DNA from: Roseburia sp.
Lineage (GTDB): Bacteria; Bacillota; Clostridia; Lachnospirales; Lachnospiraceae
Direction of reading: 5' to 3'
Length of the DNA stretch: 64,000 bases
NCBI GenBank assembly: GCA_022771695.1
Contig: JALEKJ010000017.1
Coordinates: 53,721 to 117,720, forward strand
The position numbers and the translations under genes were made by a program. Position 1 is the stretch's first letter. Every line of letters starts with the position of its first letter. This document shows positions 1 to 7,784 of the stretch, piece by piece. The notes under the pieces are model-generated. The model worked only from the letters and a program-made list of their open reading frames with translations, searched no databases and was not told the origin of the DNA.

Positions 1-960
1 AGCGAGGTTGAAGGGAACTTTTACCTAAATGAAGGGAAAGCATATCAGTTAGATGAAAAGAGAACTGGATTTACAATGATTAAGGAATCAGATTCTTTCC
101 GTACGGAACTATATAGTCAGATTATAGGAGAATCAGCTTATAAAGCAAGAAGTGGAGTAGAATTTACGCCAGCAGAGGTATATTTTATTGAACCGCTGCG
201 TGGAGTTGGAAATCCTCAAAGATATAGATTTAAAAATTCTGAATTTTTAAATGCTGTATATAAAGTAAAGAATAAAGGTGGTATTGAACTTGAGACTGAG
301 TATGTATATCCTGTTGTGAAGAGTCCTTGTATTCGTGAGTTTGGAATTAGCGAAAATGACAACTACTGCATATTTCCATATGAAGTAGGTGCCACAGAAT
401 GTGTTCCTTTGGAAAAATTAAACGAGAATTCAGAATATTTGACAAATTATCTGATTCAAAACAAGGCAGTAGTTGAAAAACAATCAAAGCGAAGCCGAAT
501 GATTGCTAAAGGGAAGGAGTTTTATGCGCTTTCTAAGGTTGGAACATATACGTATGGAGAGTATTCAGTAACGTTTAGAGATAATACTAAGTTGGTGGCG
601 GCAGTAGTATCGCCAATAATGACGCCATGGGGAGAAATGAAGAAGCCAGTTTGTGCAAAACATGCACCATATATTAGTATGGACAAGAAGGGTAGATATA
701 TATCGGAAGATGAAGCGTACTATTTGTGCGGAATCTTGAATACAAATGTTGTACAGGAATATTTTAAATTTTCATTTAGTGGGCGTTCATATAGTATTGA
801 CTTTAATATTAAGTTACCATTATATGATGAAAAAGATAAATTGCACAAAAAAATTGCTGAATTGTCGCGAGTGGCTCATCGAAGTTATAATGATGAAAAA
901 GTCATTGGAAATGTAAAAAAGGAAATAGAAAAAATATATCTTAAAATTTGTGCAAGATGA
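1..960 (+). CDS. DNA methyltransferase / type IIG-like restriction enzyme, C-terminal part (partial at window start)
   Basis: The frame is open from the first base, so the gene begins upstream of the window; 319 codons plus stop are visible. The visible part resembles the C-terminal target-recognition half of Eco57I-like N6-adenine methylase/restriction proteins: a segment of the type 'YVYPVVKSPCI' near residue 101 (in these families this region follows the catalytic domain), and near the end an ILNTNVVQEY segment followed by a serine/arginine-rich GRSYSIDFN stretch, as seen in proteins that bind an unmodified recognition sequence. No catalytic NPPY or nuclease motif lies within the window, so function rests on C-terminal resemblance only. 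The gene is clearly more AT-rich than the housekeeping genes that follow, which suggests horizontal transfer. No partner gene follows it. Alternative: a specificity-like subunit. Confidence 0.55.
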   Translation, partial: SEVEGNFYLNEGKAYQLDEKRTGFTMIKESDSFRTELYSQIIGESAYKARSGVEFTPAEVYFIEPLRGVGNPQRYRFKNSEFLNAVYKVKNKGGIELETEYVYPVVKSPCIREFGISENDNYCIFPYEVGATECVPLEKLNENSEYLTNYLIQNKAVVEKQSKRSRMIAKGKEFYALSKVGTYTYGEYSVTFRDNTKLVAAVVSPIMTPWGEMKKPVCAKHAPYISMDKKGRYISEDEAYYLCGILNTNVVQEYFKFSFSGRSYSIDFNIKLPLYDEKDKLHKKIAELSRVAHRSYNDEKVIGNVKKEIEKIYLKICAR

Positions 961-965
961 GAGAT

Positions 966-1005
966 TATAAAAAGCTTCTTAGTGTATATTTAGGGGCTTT
1001 TTATA
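966..1005 (+). terminator. Terminator after the methylase-like gene
   Basis: A perfect 10-bp inverted repeat, TATAAAAAGC (966-975) and GCTTTTTATA (996-1005), lies directly after the stop codon. The right arm supplies the T-run. The stem is AT-rich but correctly placed to separate this gene from the glmU unit. Confidence 0.6.
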
Positions 1006-1044
1006 GTTAAGAACAAATAGAGATATGGGTATGAGATATCCCTC

Positions 1045-1072
1045 TTGTAAAATTTGAAAACTTCTGTAAAAT
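1045..1072 (+). promoter_or_regulatory. Predicted sigma-A promoter of the glmU-pth-mfd unit
   Basis: TTGTAA (1045-1050) and TAAAAT (1067-1072) are separated by 16 bp, about 75 bases upstream of the glmU-type start. The match is moderate. Confidence 0.45.
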
Positions 1073-1147
1073 GGAACATAGACTAAAACAAGAATAAGCA
1101 AAGAATGACAAGAAACATCAATTACAAAGAAATGCAGGAGGTTTATG

Positions 1148-1891
1148 ATGGAAAAGCTTAGAGCAGTCATACTTGCGGCGGGCAAGGGAACCAGGATGAA
1201 ATCCGACCTGCCGAAGGTGGCGCATACAATAGAAGGAAAATGTCTGGTGGACTATGCGATAGAGGCCGCTATGGGCGCAGGCGCCGAGGATATCTGCCTT
1301 GTGCTTGGTTATAAGCATGATGTGGTTCGTGCGTCAATCCTGCATAAGGATGTGGAGTACGTTTTACAGGAAGAACAGTTAGGGACCGGTCATGCTGTAA
1401 AATGTGCGAAAGACTTTTTGGGAGAAGACGGGCAGACATTGATTCTGTTTGGCGATACGCCGTTCATTACGGCAGAGACGCTGAATCGCCTGAAAGCATA
1501 TCATATGGAGCGAGGAAATGCGGTCACTGTCTTGTCTGCGATGATTGATGACCCGACTGGATATGGGCGTATCATTCGCGATGCAGACGGCAATTTTGTC
1601 AAGAGTGTAGAGCACAAGGACGCAAATGAGACAGAGCTTATGTCGCATGAGATTAATTCCGGTATGTACATTTTTGAAACGAAAGAGTTAAAAGAGGCAC
1701 TTGATAAGATTCAGCCAAATAATGCGCAGGGAGAATATTATCTTCCGGATGCGCTCACAATCATAAAAGAAAAAGGTCTTGCGGTAGACGCATTTGCATT
1801 GGAGAGTCCTGAGGATATCACCGGTGTGAATGATCAGGAGCAGTTAAAAGCGGCAACAGCAGTAATACGTAGGAGAAATCAATGTTTTTAA
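1148..1891 (+). CDS. glmU: UDP-N-acetylglucosamine pyrophosphorylase, GlmU-type N-terminal domain only
   Basis: This 247-residue nucleotidyltransferase matches the uridylyltransferase half of GlmU, which makes UDP-GlcNAc from UTP and GlcNAc-1-phosphate in the cytoplasm. The nucleotide-binding loop LAAGKGTRM is at the N-terminus, followed by the GTGHAV segment, the metal/sugar site GDTPF and the NSGMYIF segment. The family is normally about 455 residues, with a left-handed beta-helix acetyltransferase domain. Here the frame stops cleanly after the first domain and overlaps pth by 10 bases, with no remnant of hexapeptide repeats, so this is a monofunctional form rather than a fresh truncation. 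AGGAGG at 1136-1141 fits ATG 1148 better than the adjacent in-frame ATG 1145. It opens the pth-mfd unit, as glmU does in B. subtilis, but prs and ctc are absent. Another sugar-1-phosphate substrate cannot be excluded. Confidence 0.8.
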   Translation: MEKLRAVILAAGKGTRMKSDLPKVAHTIEGKCLVDYAIEAAMGAGAEDICLVLGYKHDVVRASILHKDVEYVLQEEQLGTGHAVKCAKDFLGEDGQTLILFGDTPFITAETLNRLKAYHMERGNAVTVLSAMIDDPTGYGRIIRDADGNFVKSVEHKDANETELMSHEINSGMYIFETKELKEALDKIQPNNAQGEYYLPDALTIIKEKGLAVDAFALESPEDITGVNDQEQLKAATAVIRRRNQCF

Positions 1892-2460
1892 TCGTCGGAC
1901 TCGGAAATCCGGGAAAACAGTATGAGCATACCAGACACAACGTGGGATTTGATGTCATGGATGTCATTGCGGATAAATATAATATCAGTATCAGTGAGAA
2001 AAAGCACAAAGCGCTTTGCGGAAAAGGTGTGATAGAAGGGCAGAAGGTTGTGCTGGCGAAACCACAGACCTTTATGAACTTAAGCGGTGAGAGTGTGGCA
2101 GAGCTTTTGAATTATTATAAGCTTGACCCGGAGAATGAACTGCTTGTGATTTTTGATGACATCAGTCTTGCGCCGGGGGGCATACGCATTCGCAAAAAAG
2201 GAAGCGCGGGTGGACATAACGGAATTAAGAATATCATCGCTCAGATCGGTACACAGAATTTTATGCGCATTAAGGTCGGAGTCGGGGAAAAGCCAAAGGG
2301 CTGGGATTTGGCAGACCATGTGCTGGGGCATTTTGACGCGGTGGACCGATCAAAAGTGGAGGATGCTATTATAGAAGCGCTCCGGGCGGCAGAAATGATT
2401 CTGCAGGGAGAGGTTGACCAAGCGATGAATGACTTTAACGGAAAGAAACAGGAGGTCTAA
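1882..2460 (+). CDS. pth: Peptidyl-tRNA hydrolase
   Basis: The 192-residue protein is a full-length bacterial Pth, which releases peptides from prematurely dissociated peptidyl-tRNA so the tRNA can be reused. The N-terminal IVGLGNPG and TRHNVGF segments contain the catalytic histidine and conserved asparagine. KPQTFMN, the DD pair in IFDDISLAPG and the GSAGGHNG loop follow in the family order. It overlaps the end of the glmU-type gene by 10 bases and has AGGAGA upstream. Its stop codon directly abuts the GTG start of mfd, so the three genes are almost certainly one transcription unit. In Bacillus the same gene is called spoVC and lies upstream of mfd. Confidence 0.96.
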   Translation: MFLIVGLGNPGKQYEHTRHNVGFDVMDVIADKYNISISEKKHKALCGKGVIEGQKVVLAKPQTFMNLSGESVAELLNYYKLDPENELLVIFDDISLAPGGIRIRKKGSAGGHNGIKNIIAQIGTQNFMRIKVGVGEKPKGWDLADHVLGHFDAVDRSKVEDAIIEALRAAEMILQGEVDQAMNDFNGKKQEV

Positions 2461-5400
2461 GTGCGGACATTCACAGAACCCTTGCAGGGGTTAAAAGAAG
2501 TGGAGGACCTTGAGGCAAAACTGCCGAAACTGTCAGGAGTGCTTCAGGTTTCCGGCTGTATTGATGCAGTAAAACCACATATGATTTATAGCATTAACAA
2601 TGGTTCTGGCAACAGAATCATTGTTACTTTTCATGAGCAAAAAGCGAAAGAATTGTGGGAAGAATACCGTTTTTTTGACCCCAAGGCAGCCTATTATCCG
2701 GCGAAAGATATCCTGTTTTATCAGTCCGATATTCGTGGCAATGTGCTTACGGCAGAGCGTATCAATGCGTTAAAATTGATAGCAGAGGAAAAGGAATGTA
2801 CTATCATTACGACGTTTGACGGCTTGATGAATCCTATGCCAAGTCCGGAAAAATTCATTCAGGCAGTGAGAAAAATATCCGTGGGCGATATTCTGGACAT
2901 GGAAGAACTCACAAGACATCTCGCGGAACTTGGCTACGAAAAGAATTATCAGGCAGGTACACAGGGAGAATTCTCCGTGCGAGGAGGAATCATCGATATC
3001 TTTCCATTGACGGAGGAGAATCCGTTTCGTATTGAGCTTTGGGGAGACGAAGTGGATTCTATTCGCTCGTTTGACGCGGAGAGCCAGCGCTCCATTGAGA
3101 ATCTGGAAGAAGTGCATATTTACCCGGCATGTGAGCTTGTGCTTACAGAAGCGGAGCGAAAAGCGGGTATCGAACGCATATTAGAGGAAGCAGACCGGGT
3201 TTCCGAAAAACTTCGCAAAGAATTAAAAACAGAGGAAGCTTACCGTGTGAAGTCTGCTGCAGAGCAGCTTGCGGAGGAAGCGGGAGAACTTGGCATCAGT
3301 GCCGGATTGGATGCATATCTTTCCTACTTTTGCGAGGAGTGCGTGTCACTTCTTGATTATTTTGATGCGAAGGACACGTTAGTGTTTTTGGACGAGACGC
3401 CGCGGAGCATCGAGCGTGGTATGGCGACGGAGACAGAGTTTTCAGAGAGCATGAAACAGCGGCTGGAAAAAGGATATATTCTGCCGGGACAGATGCGGGA
3501 ACTTTTTACCTGCAAAGAGATACTGGCAAAAATAGAGCGGCGCCGATGCATCTCTCTGGTAGCACTGGATATGAAAAACCCGCATCTGGAAATCGAGACG
3601 AGGATGAATATCCAGACGAAGACCGTGAACCCATACAACAACAGTTTTGAACTATTGGTAAAGGACTTGGCTCGCTATAAAAAGAACGGATATCGCGTGA
3701 TTCTGCTTTCCGGCTCAAGAACCAGAGCGAAACGTCTGGCAGAAGACTTGATGGAAGAAGGACTGAATGCTTTTTACACCGAAGATTTTGACCATGTGGT
3801 CAAGCCGGGCGAGATTATGACGGGCTATGGTAAGGTAAAAAAAGGCTATGAGTATCCGATGCTGAAGTTTGTCGTGATATCCGAGAGCGATATTTTTGGC
3901 GGAGAAAAGAAGAAAAAGAAACGCCGCCGCATCTATGAAGGAGAAAAAATAGCAAGCTTTACAGACTTAAATGTCGGCGATTATGTAGTGCATGAAAGTC
4001 ATGGGCTGGGTATCTATCGTGGAATTGAGAAAATCGAGGTTGATAAGACCATAAAAGACTACATTAAAATCGAGTATGCGGGAGGAGGAAATCTTTATAT
4101 CCTGGCGACGCAGTTGGAACTGATTCAAAAGTATGCCGGAGCAGATGCCAAGAAGCCGAAGCTTAACAAGCTTGGAGGACAGGAATGGAATAAAACGAAG
4201 TCGCGGGTAAGAGGCGCAGTCAAAGAGATTGCACAGGATTTGGTCAAACTATATGCAACCCGTCAGAGCGAGACAGGATTCGCGTATGGACCGGATACTG
4301 TGTGGCAGAGGGAATTTGAAGAGATGTTCCCGTTTGAGGAGACCGAAGATCAGGATATTGCGATTGCTGCGACGAAGGCGGACATGGAAAGCACAAAGAT
4401 TATGGACCGCCTAATTTGTGGCGACGTGGGTTATGGAAAGACCGAGATTGCAATCCGTGCAGCCTTTAAGGCAGTGCAGGATGGCAAACAGGTGGCATTC
4501 CTCGTGCCGACGACAATCCTGGCACAGCAGCATTATAATACCTTTGCACAGCGCATGAAGGATTTCCCGGTAAATGTAGACCTGCTTTGCCGCTTCCGGA
4601 GTACGACGGAGCAGAAAAAGACGGTAGAGAAGTTGAAAAAAGGGCAGGTGGATATCATCATCGGTACACATCGTCTGCTGTCAAAGGATGTCGCATACAA
4701 AGACCTTGGGCTTTTGATTATCGACGAGGAACAGCGCTTTGGCGTTGCGCATAAAGAGAAAATTAAGCAATTAAAGACGAATATTGATGTGCTGACGTTG
4801 ACGGCAACACCGATTCCAAGAACACTTCACATGAGTTTAATCGGTATTCGCGACATGAGTGTTTTAGAGGAGCCTCCTATGGACCGAATTCCGATTCAGA
4901 CTTATGTGATGGAATATAATGAGGAATTGGTGCGTGAAGCGATTTCCAGGGAGCTTGCCCGCGGGGGACAGGCGTACTATGTATATAATCGTGTCAAGGA
5001 AATTGCGGATGTGGCGACAAAAATTGCGGAGCTTGTGCCGGAGGCGACCGTGGCATATGCGCATGGACAGATGAAGGAGACCGAGCTTGAAAACATCATG
5101 TACCGATTCATCAATGGAGAAATTGATGTGCTTGTCTCTACCACGATTATTGAGACCGGACTTGACATCTCAAACGTCAACACGATGATTATTCATGATG
5201 CGGACAACATGGGGTTGTCCCAGCTATATCAGCTACGCGGACGAGTAGGGCGTTCTAACCGTACCGCATATGCGTTTTTGATGTATAAGCGGAACAAGAT
5301 GTTAAAAGAGGTGGCGGAGAAGCGACTTGCGGCAATCAAAGAGTATACGGAACTTGGCAGTGGTTTTAAGATTGCCATGCGGGATTTGGAGATTCGCGGA

Positions 5401-6000
5401 GCCGGTAATCTGCTTGGCGCAAGACAGCATGGGCATATGGAGGCCGTCGGCTATGATTTGTACTGCAAGATGCTCAATGAGGCAGTAAAAGAAGCAAAAG
5501 GTATTTCTGTGGCGGAGCACTTTGACACCGCGATTGACATTGTGATTGATGCGTATATTCCGATGGGCTATATTCCAAATGAATTTCAGAAACTTGATAT
5601 TTATAAGCGCATAGCGGGAATTGAAACCTTGGAAGAGACGGATGAGATGTTAGAAGAACTGATTGACCGTTTTGGCGATCCGCCGAAATCAGTGGAAAAT
5701 CTCTTGTATATCGCGAAAATCAAGTCGATGGCACATCAGGTTTACTTTACGGAAGTGTCGCAGAAAGCAGACACGCTGAAGTTTACTCTGTATGAGAAGG
5801 CAAAGATAGATGTGGCAAAAATTCCGGAACTTGTGGCAAAGTATGGGCAGAAGGTGAAGTTTACTGCCGATGCGAAGAACCCGTATTTTACGTACTTTTT
5901 AAAGCAGAATTCCAGAGAAAAGAATTTGGACGTAAGAGAAATGCTCGAAGAATTTTTGGAGGCATCGCAGATGCTTTTGCCGACGCAGGAGAACCTGTGA
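2461..6000 (+). CDS. mfd: Transcription-repair coupling factor Mfd
   Basis: The 1179-residue protein has the normal length of Mfd, the ATP-dependent translocase that displaces stalled RNA polymerase at lesions and recruits UvrA. In order, it has a degenerate UvrB-like N-terminal region (about 1-350), a basic linker, the RNA-polymerase-interacting domain (around 500-570, with LNVGDYVVHESHG), a RecG-like SF2 motor with Walker A GDVGYGKTE near 653 and the DEEQ box near 754, then TATPIPRT, the RGRVGRS motif VI, the TRG segment ending in GAGNLLG, and the C-terminal TRCF domain. It starts with GTG immediately after the pth stop, preceded by AGGAGG. Nothing is missing compared with the family. Confidence 0.98.
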   Translation: MRTFTEPLQGLKEVEDLEAKLPKLSGVLQVSGCIDAVKPHMIYSINNGSGNRIIVTFHEQKAKELWEEYRFFDPKAAYYPAKDILFYQSDIRGNVLTAERINALKLIAEEKECTIITTFDGLMNPMPSPEKFIQAVRKISVGDILDMEELTRHLAELGYEKNYQAGTQGEFSVRGGIIDIFPLTEENPFRIELWGDEVDSIRSFDAESQRSIENLEEVHIYPACELVLTEAERKAGIERILEEADRVSEKLRKELKTEEAYRVKSAAEQLAEEAGELGISAGLDAYLSYFCEECVSLLDYFDAKDTLVFLDETPRSIERGMATETEFSESMKQRLEKGYILPGQMRELFTCKEILAKIERRRCISLVALDMKNPHLEIETRMNIQTKTVNPYNNSFELLVKDLARYKKNGYRVILLSGSRTRAKRLAEDLMEEGLNAFYTEDFDHVVKPGEIMTGYGKVKKGYEYPMLKFVVISESDIFGGEKKKKKRRRIYEGEKIASFTDLNVGDYVVHESHGLGIYRGIEKIEVDKTIKDYIKIEYAGGGNLYILATQLELIQKYAGADAKKPKLNKLGGQEWNKTKSRVRGAVKEIAQDLVKLYATRQSETGFAYGPDTVWQREFEEMFPFEETEDQDIAIAATKADMESTKIMDRLICGDVGYGKTEIAIRAAFKAVQDGKQVAFLVPTTILAQQHYNTFAQRMKDFPVNVDLLCRFRSTTEQKKTVEKLKKGQVDIIIGTHRLLSKDVAYKDLGLLIIDEEQRFGVAHKEKIKQLKTNIDVLTLTATPIPRTLHMSLIGIRDMSVLEEPPMDRIPIQTYVMEYNEELVREAISRELARGGQAYYVYNRVKEIADVATKIAELVPEATVAYAHGQMKETELENIMYRFINGEIDVLVSTTIIETGLDISNVNTMIIHDADNMGLSQLYQLRGRVGRSNRTAYAFLMYKRNKMLKEVAEKRLAAIKEYTELGSGFKIAMRDLEIRGAGNLLGARQHGHMEAVGYDLYCKMLNEAVKEAKGISVAEHFDTAIDIVIDAYIPMGYIPNEFQKLDIYKRIAGIETLEETDEMLEELIDRFGDPPKSVENLLYIAKIKSMAHQVYFTEVSQKADTLKFTLYEKAKIDVAKIPELVAKYGQKVKFTADAKNPYFTYFLKQNSREKNLDVREMLEEFLEASQMLLPTQENL

Positions 6001-6017
6001 AAAAACGATGAAACATA

Positions 6018-6046
6018 TTGCGACTTTTGTCAAAAAGCACTATAAT
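6018..6046 (+). promoter_or_regulatory. Predicted sigma-A promoter of the parvulin-like lipoprotein gene
   Basis: TTGCGA (6018-6023), a 17-bp spacer and a perfect TATAAT (6041-6046) lie about 70 bases before the start codon, just after the mfd stop. No terminator is obvious between mfd and this promoter. Confidence 0.65.
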
Positions 6047-6117
6047 AAGCAGGTAATTGCCCCTGACAGAGGGAGAACAGGCATAGATAAAGGCTTATGC
6101 CGACATGGAGGATAAAG

Positions 6118-7152
6118 ATGAAAAGAACAAGACTTGCCGCATTATTACTTAGCGGCATTATGGCAGCATCCGTATTAGCCGGATGTGGAAGCGTAAATAA
6201 AAATGCAGTGGTTGCAACTTTTGATGAGACGGAGATTGCACTTGGTGTGCCGAATTTTGCAGCGCGTTTGCAGCAGGCATATAGTGATGACATGTATAGC
6301 TACTATTTTGGCGGAAGCGCTTGGGATAGTGATTTTTCCGGAACAGGCGTAACTATGCAGGAAGACGTAAAGAACAGCGTGATGGATTCCATGTTCGAAT
6401 TGTATACCCTGAATGCGCATACACAAGAGTATGGTGTGGCGTTGTCGGAGGAAGACCAGACGAAGATTGCAGAGACGGCAGCGGCATTCATCGAGGCCAA
6501 CAGTAGGGAAGCGCTGAAAGAGCTTGGAGCAGATCAGGAGATTGTGGAAGAGTATTTAAGACTTGTAACGATTCAGGCAAAGATGCATGAAGCGATTATC
6601 GCGAATGTGGATACGAATGTCAGCGATGAGGAAGCCAATACCAGCGCATACAGTTATGTAAGAGTTTCTAAAACGACTTACACGGATGCGGACGGAAACT
6701 CTGCCCAATATACAGAAGAAGAGCTGGAAATGCTTGCCGAGACAGTTGGTACGTTTGCGACAGAAGCGAAGGCTGGAACCTTAGAGGAAGCGGCAGAAAC
6801 CTATGGATATACTGTAAGTACGGGTACTTTTACAGCAGATGATGAGATGCTGGATACAGCAGTGCTTACTGCATTACAGGGCTCAGAGGAAGGCGCTGTG
6901 TCAGATGTAATTGATACTGAGAATGCATATTACGTTGTCCGCTTAGATGCGAAGACGGATGCTGCAGCGACAGAAACGACGAGAGAGAGTATCATTCGTG
7001 ACAGAGAGGATGCGCTCTACGAAGAAGTGCTTTCCGGTTGGCAGGAAGAGCATACATGGGAAGTAAAAGAGAGTGTATGGAAAGATGTTACTTTTGACAG
7101 ATTGTTTACAACGGTGGAACCGACGGATGATGTAGATACGACAGAACAATAA
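6118..7152 (+). CDS. SurA/PrsA-like lipoprotein foldase
   Basis: The start at ATG 6118 is chosen because GGAGG precedes it and the protein then begins with a textbook lipoprotein signal (positively charged N-terminus, hydrophobic stretch, lipobox LAGC with the modified cysteine near residue 23). The 344-residue product is therefore anchored on the outer face of the membrane. The middle is a helical SurA-N/PrsA-like chaperone region, and residues of about 190-290 resemble a degenerate parvulin (PpiC) domain. The C-terminus is acidic and threonine-rich. Family knowledge suggests that it assists folding of secreted proteins; peptidyl-prolyl isomerase activity is uncertain because the parvulin core is weakly conserved. 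It is monocistronic, with its own promoter and a strong terminator. Confidence 0.75.
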   Translation: MKRTRLAALLLSGIMAASVLAGCGSVNKNAVVATFDETEIALGVPNFAARLQQAYSDDMYSYYFGGSAWDSDFSGTGVTMQEDVKNSVMDSMFELYTLNAHTQEYGVALSEEDQTKIAETAAAFIEANSREALKELGADQEIVEEYLRLVTIQAKMHEAIIANVDTNVSDEEANTSAYSYVRVSKTTYTDADGNSAQYTEEELEMLAETVGTFATEAKAGTLEEAAETYGYTVSTGTFTADDEMLDTAVLTALQGSEEGAVSDVIDTENAYYVVRLDAKTDAAATETTRESIIRDREDALYEEVLSGWQEEHTWEVKESVWKDVTFDRLFTTVEPTDDVDTTEQ

Positions 7153-7162
7153 TGGGTTTAAG

Positions 7163-7186
7163 GGATGCGCGTGCGCATCCTTTTTT
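7163..7186 (+). terminator. Rho-independent terminator
   Basis: GC-rich self-complementary hairpin (GGATGCG / CGCATCC) followed by TTTTTT, 10 bases after the lipoprotein gene stop. Confidence 0.9.
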
Positions 7187-7220
7187 GCGTGACAAATACT
7201 TAGGGATAGCCGATTCTTTA

Positions 7221-7249
7221 TTGCGATTTGGGACAAGGTATGCTATCCT
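7221..7249 (+). promoter_or_regulatory. Predicted sigma-A promoter of the aroK-like/M23 pair
   Basis: TTGCGA (7221-7226), 17-bp spacer, TATCCT (7244-7249) with an upstream TGC extended -10 element, 37 bases before the aroK-like start. Confidence 0.5.
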
Positions 7250-7286
7250 AAAATGAGTTGTAAGAGAGACATTTGTGAGGAAGAAC

Positions 7287-7784
7287 ATGAAGGATAATAT
7301 CGTACTAATCGGAATGCCTGGTGTGGGAAAAAGCACAGTCGGAGTAGTGCTTGCGAAGGTAATGGGATATCAGTTCGTGGATGCGGACTTGGTGATACAG
7401 GAAAAAGAGAGAAAGCTGTTGTGTGAGATTATCGAAGAGGTCGGAGCGGATGGTTTTATTGAAGTGGAGAATCGCATTAACAGCCGGATAGAGGCGCATC
7501 ATGCGATTATTGCAACTGGCGGAAGCGTTGTGTATGGTAAAGAGGCGATGACGCATTTAAAAGAAATCGGTACGGTAGTATATTTAAAACTTCCATATGA
7601 AGAATTAAACCAACGCCTTAAGGATATCAAAGGCAGAGGTGTTGTATTAAAAGATGGTCAGACGCTTCGCGACCTGTATGAGGAGCGCGTGCCTTTATAT
7701 GAAAAGTATGCGGACATCGCAGTGGACGAATATCAGTTGAACGTAGAACAGACGATTGAGAAAATCATGGAGTCATTTCAATGA
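7287..7784 (+). CDS. Shikimate-kinase-like P-loop kinase
   Basis: The 165-residue protein has the shikimate kinase fold signature. The P-loop GMPGVGKSTVG is at residues 8-18, a DAD segment follows near 33 (the second Asp is the substrate-binding position), then ATGGSV, a lid arginine in GRGVVL, and RVPLYEKYAD near the C-terminus. However, the conserved arginine that binds the shikimate carboxylate (GFR in the family) is isoleucine in the matching GFIEVEN segment, and the GGG triplet is GGS. It is thus a divergent family member whose substrate may differ; no other aro gene is nearby. ATG 7287 follows GAGGAAG and gives the expected N-terminus. Its stop overlaps the start of the next gene (ATGA), so the two are co-translated. 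Confidence 0.7.
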   Translation: MKDNIVLIGMPGVGKSTVGVVLAKVMGYQFVDADLVIQEKERKLLCEIIEEVGADGFIEVENRINSRIEAHHAIIATGGSVVYGKEAMTHLKEIGTVVYLKLPYEELNQRLKDIKGRGVVLKDGQTLRDLYEERVPLYEKYADIAVDEYQLNVEQTIEKIMESFQ

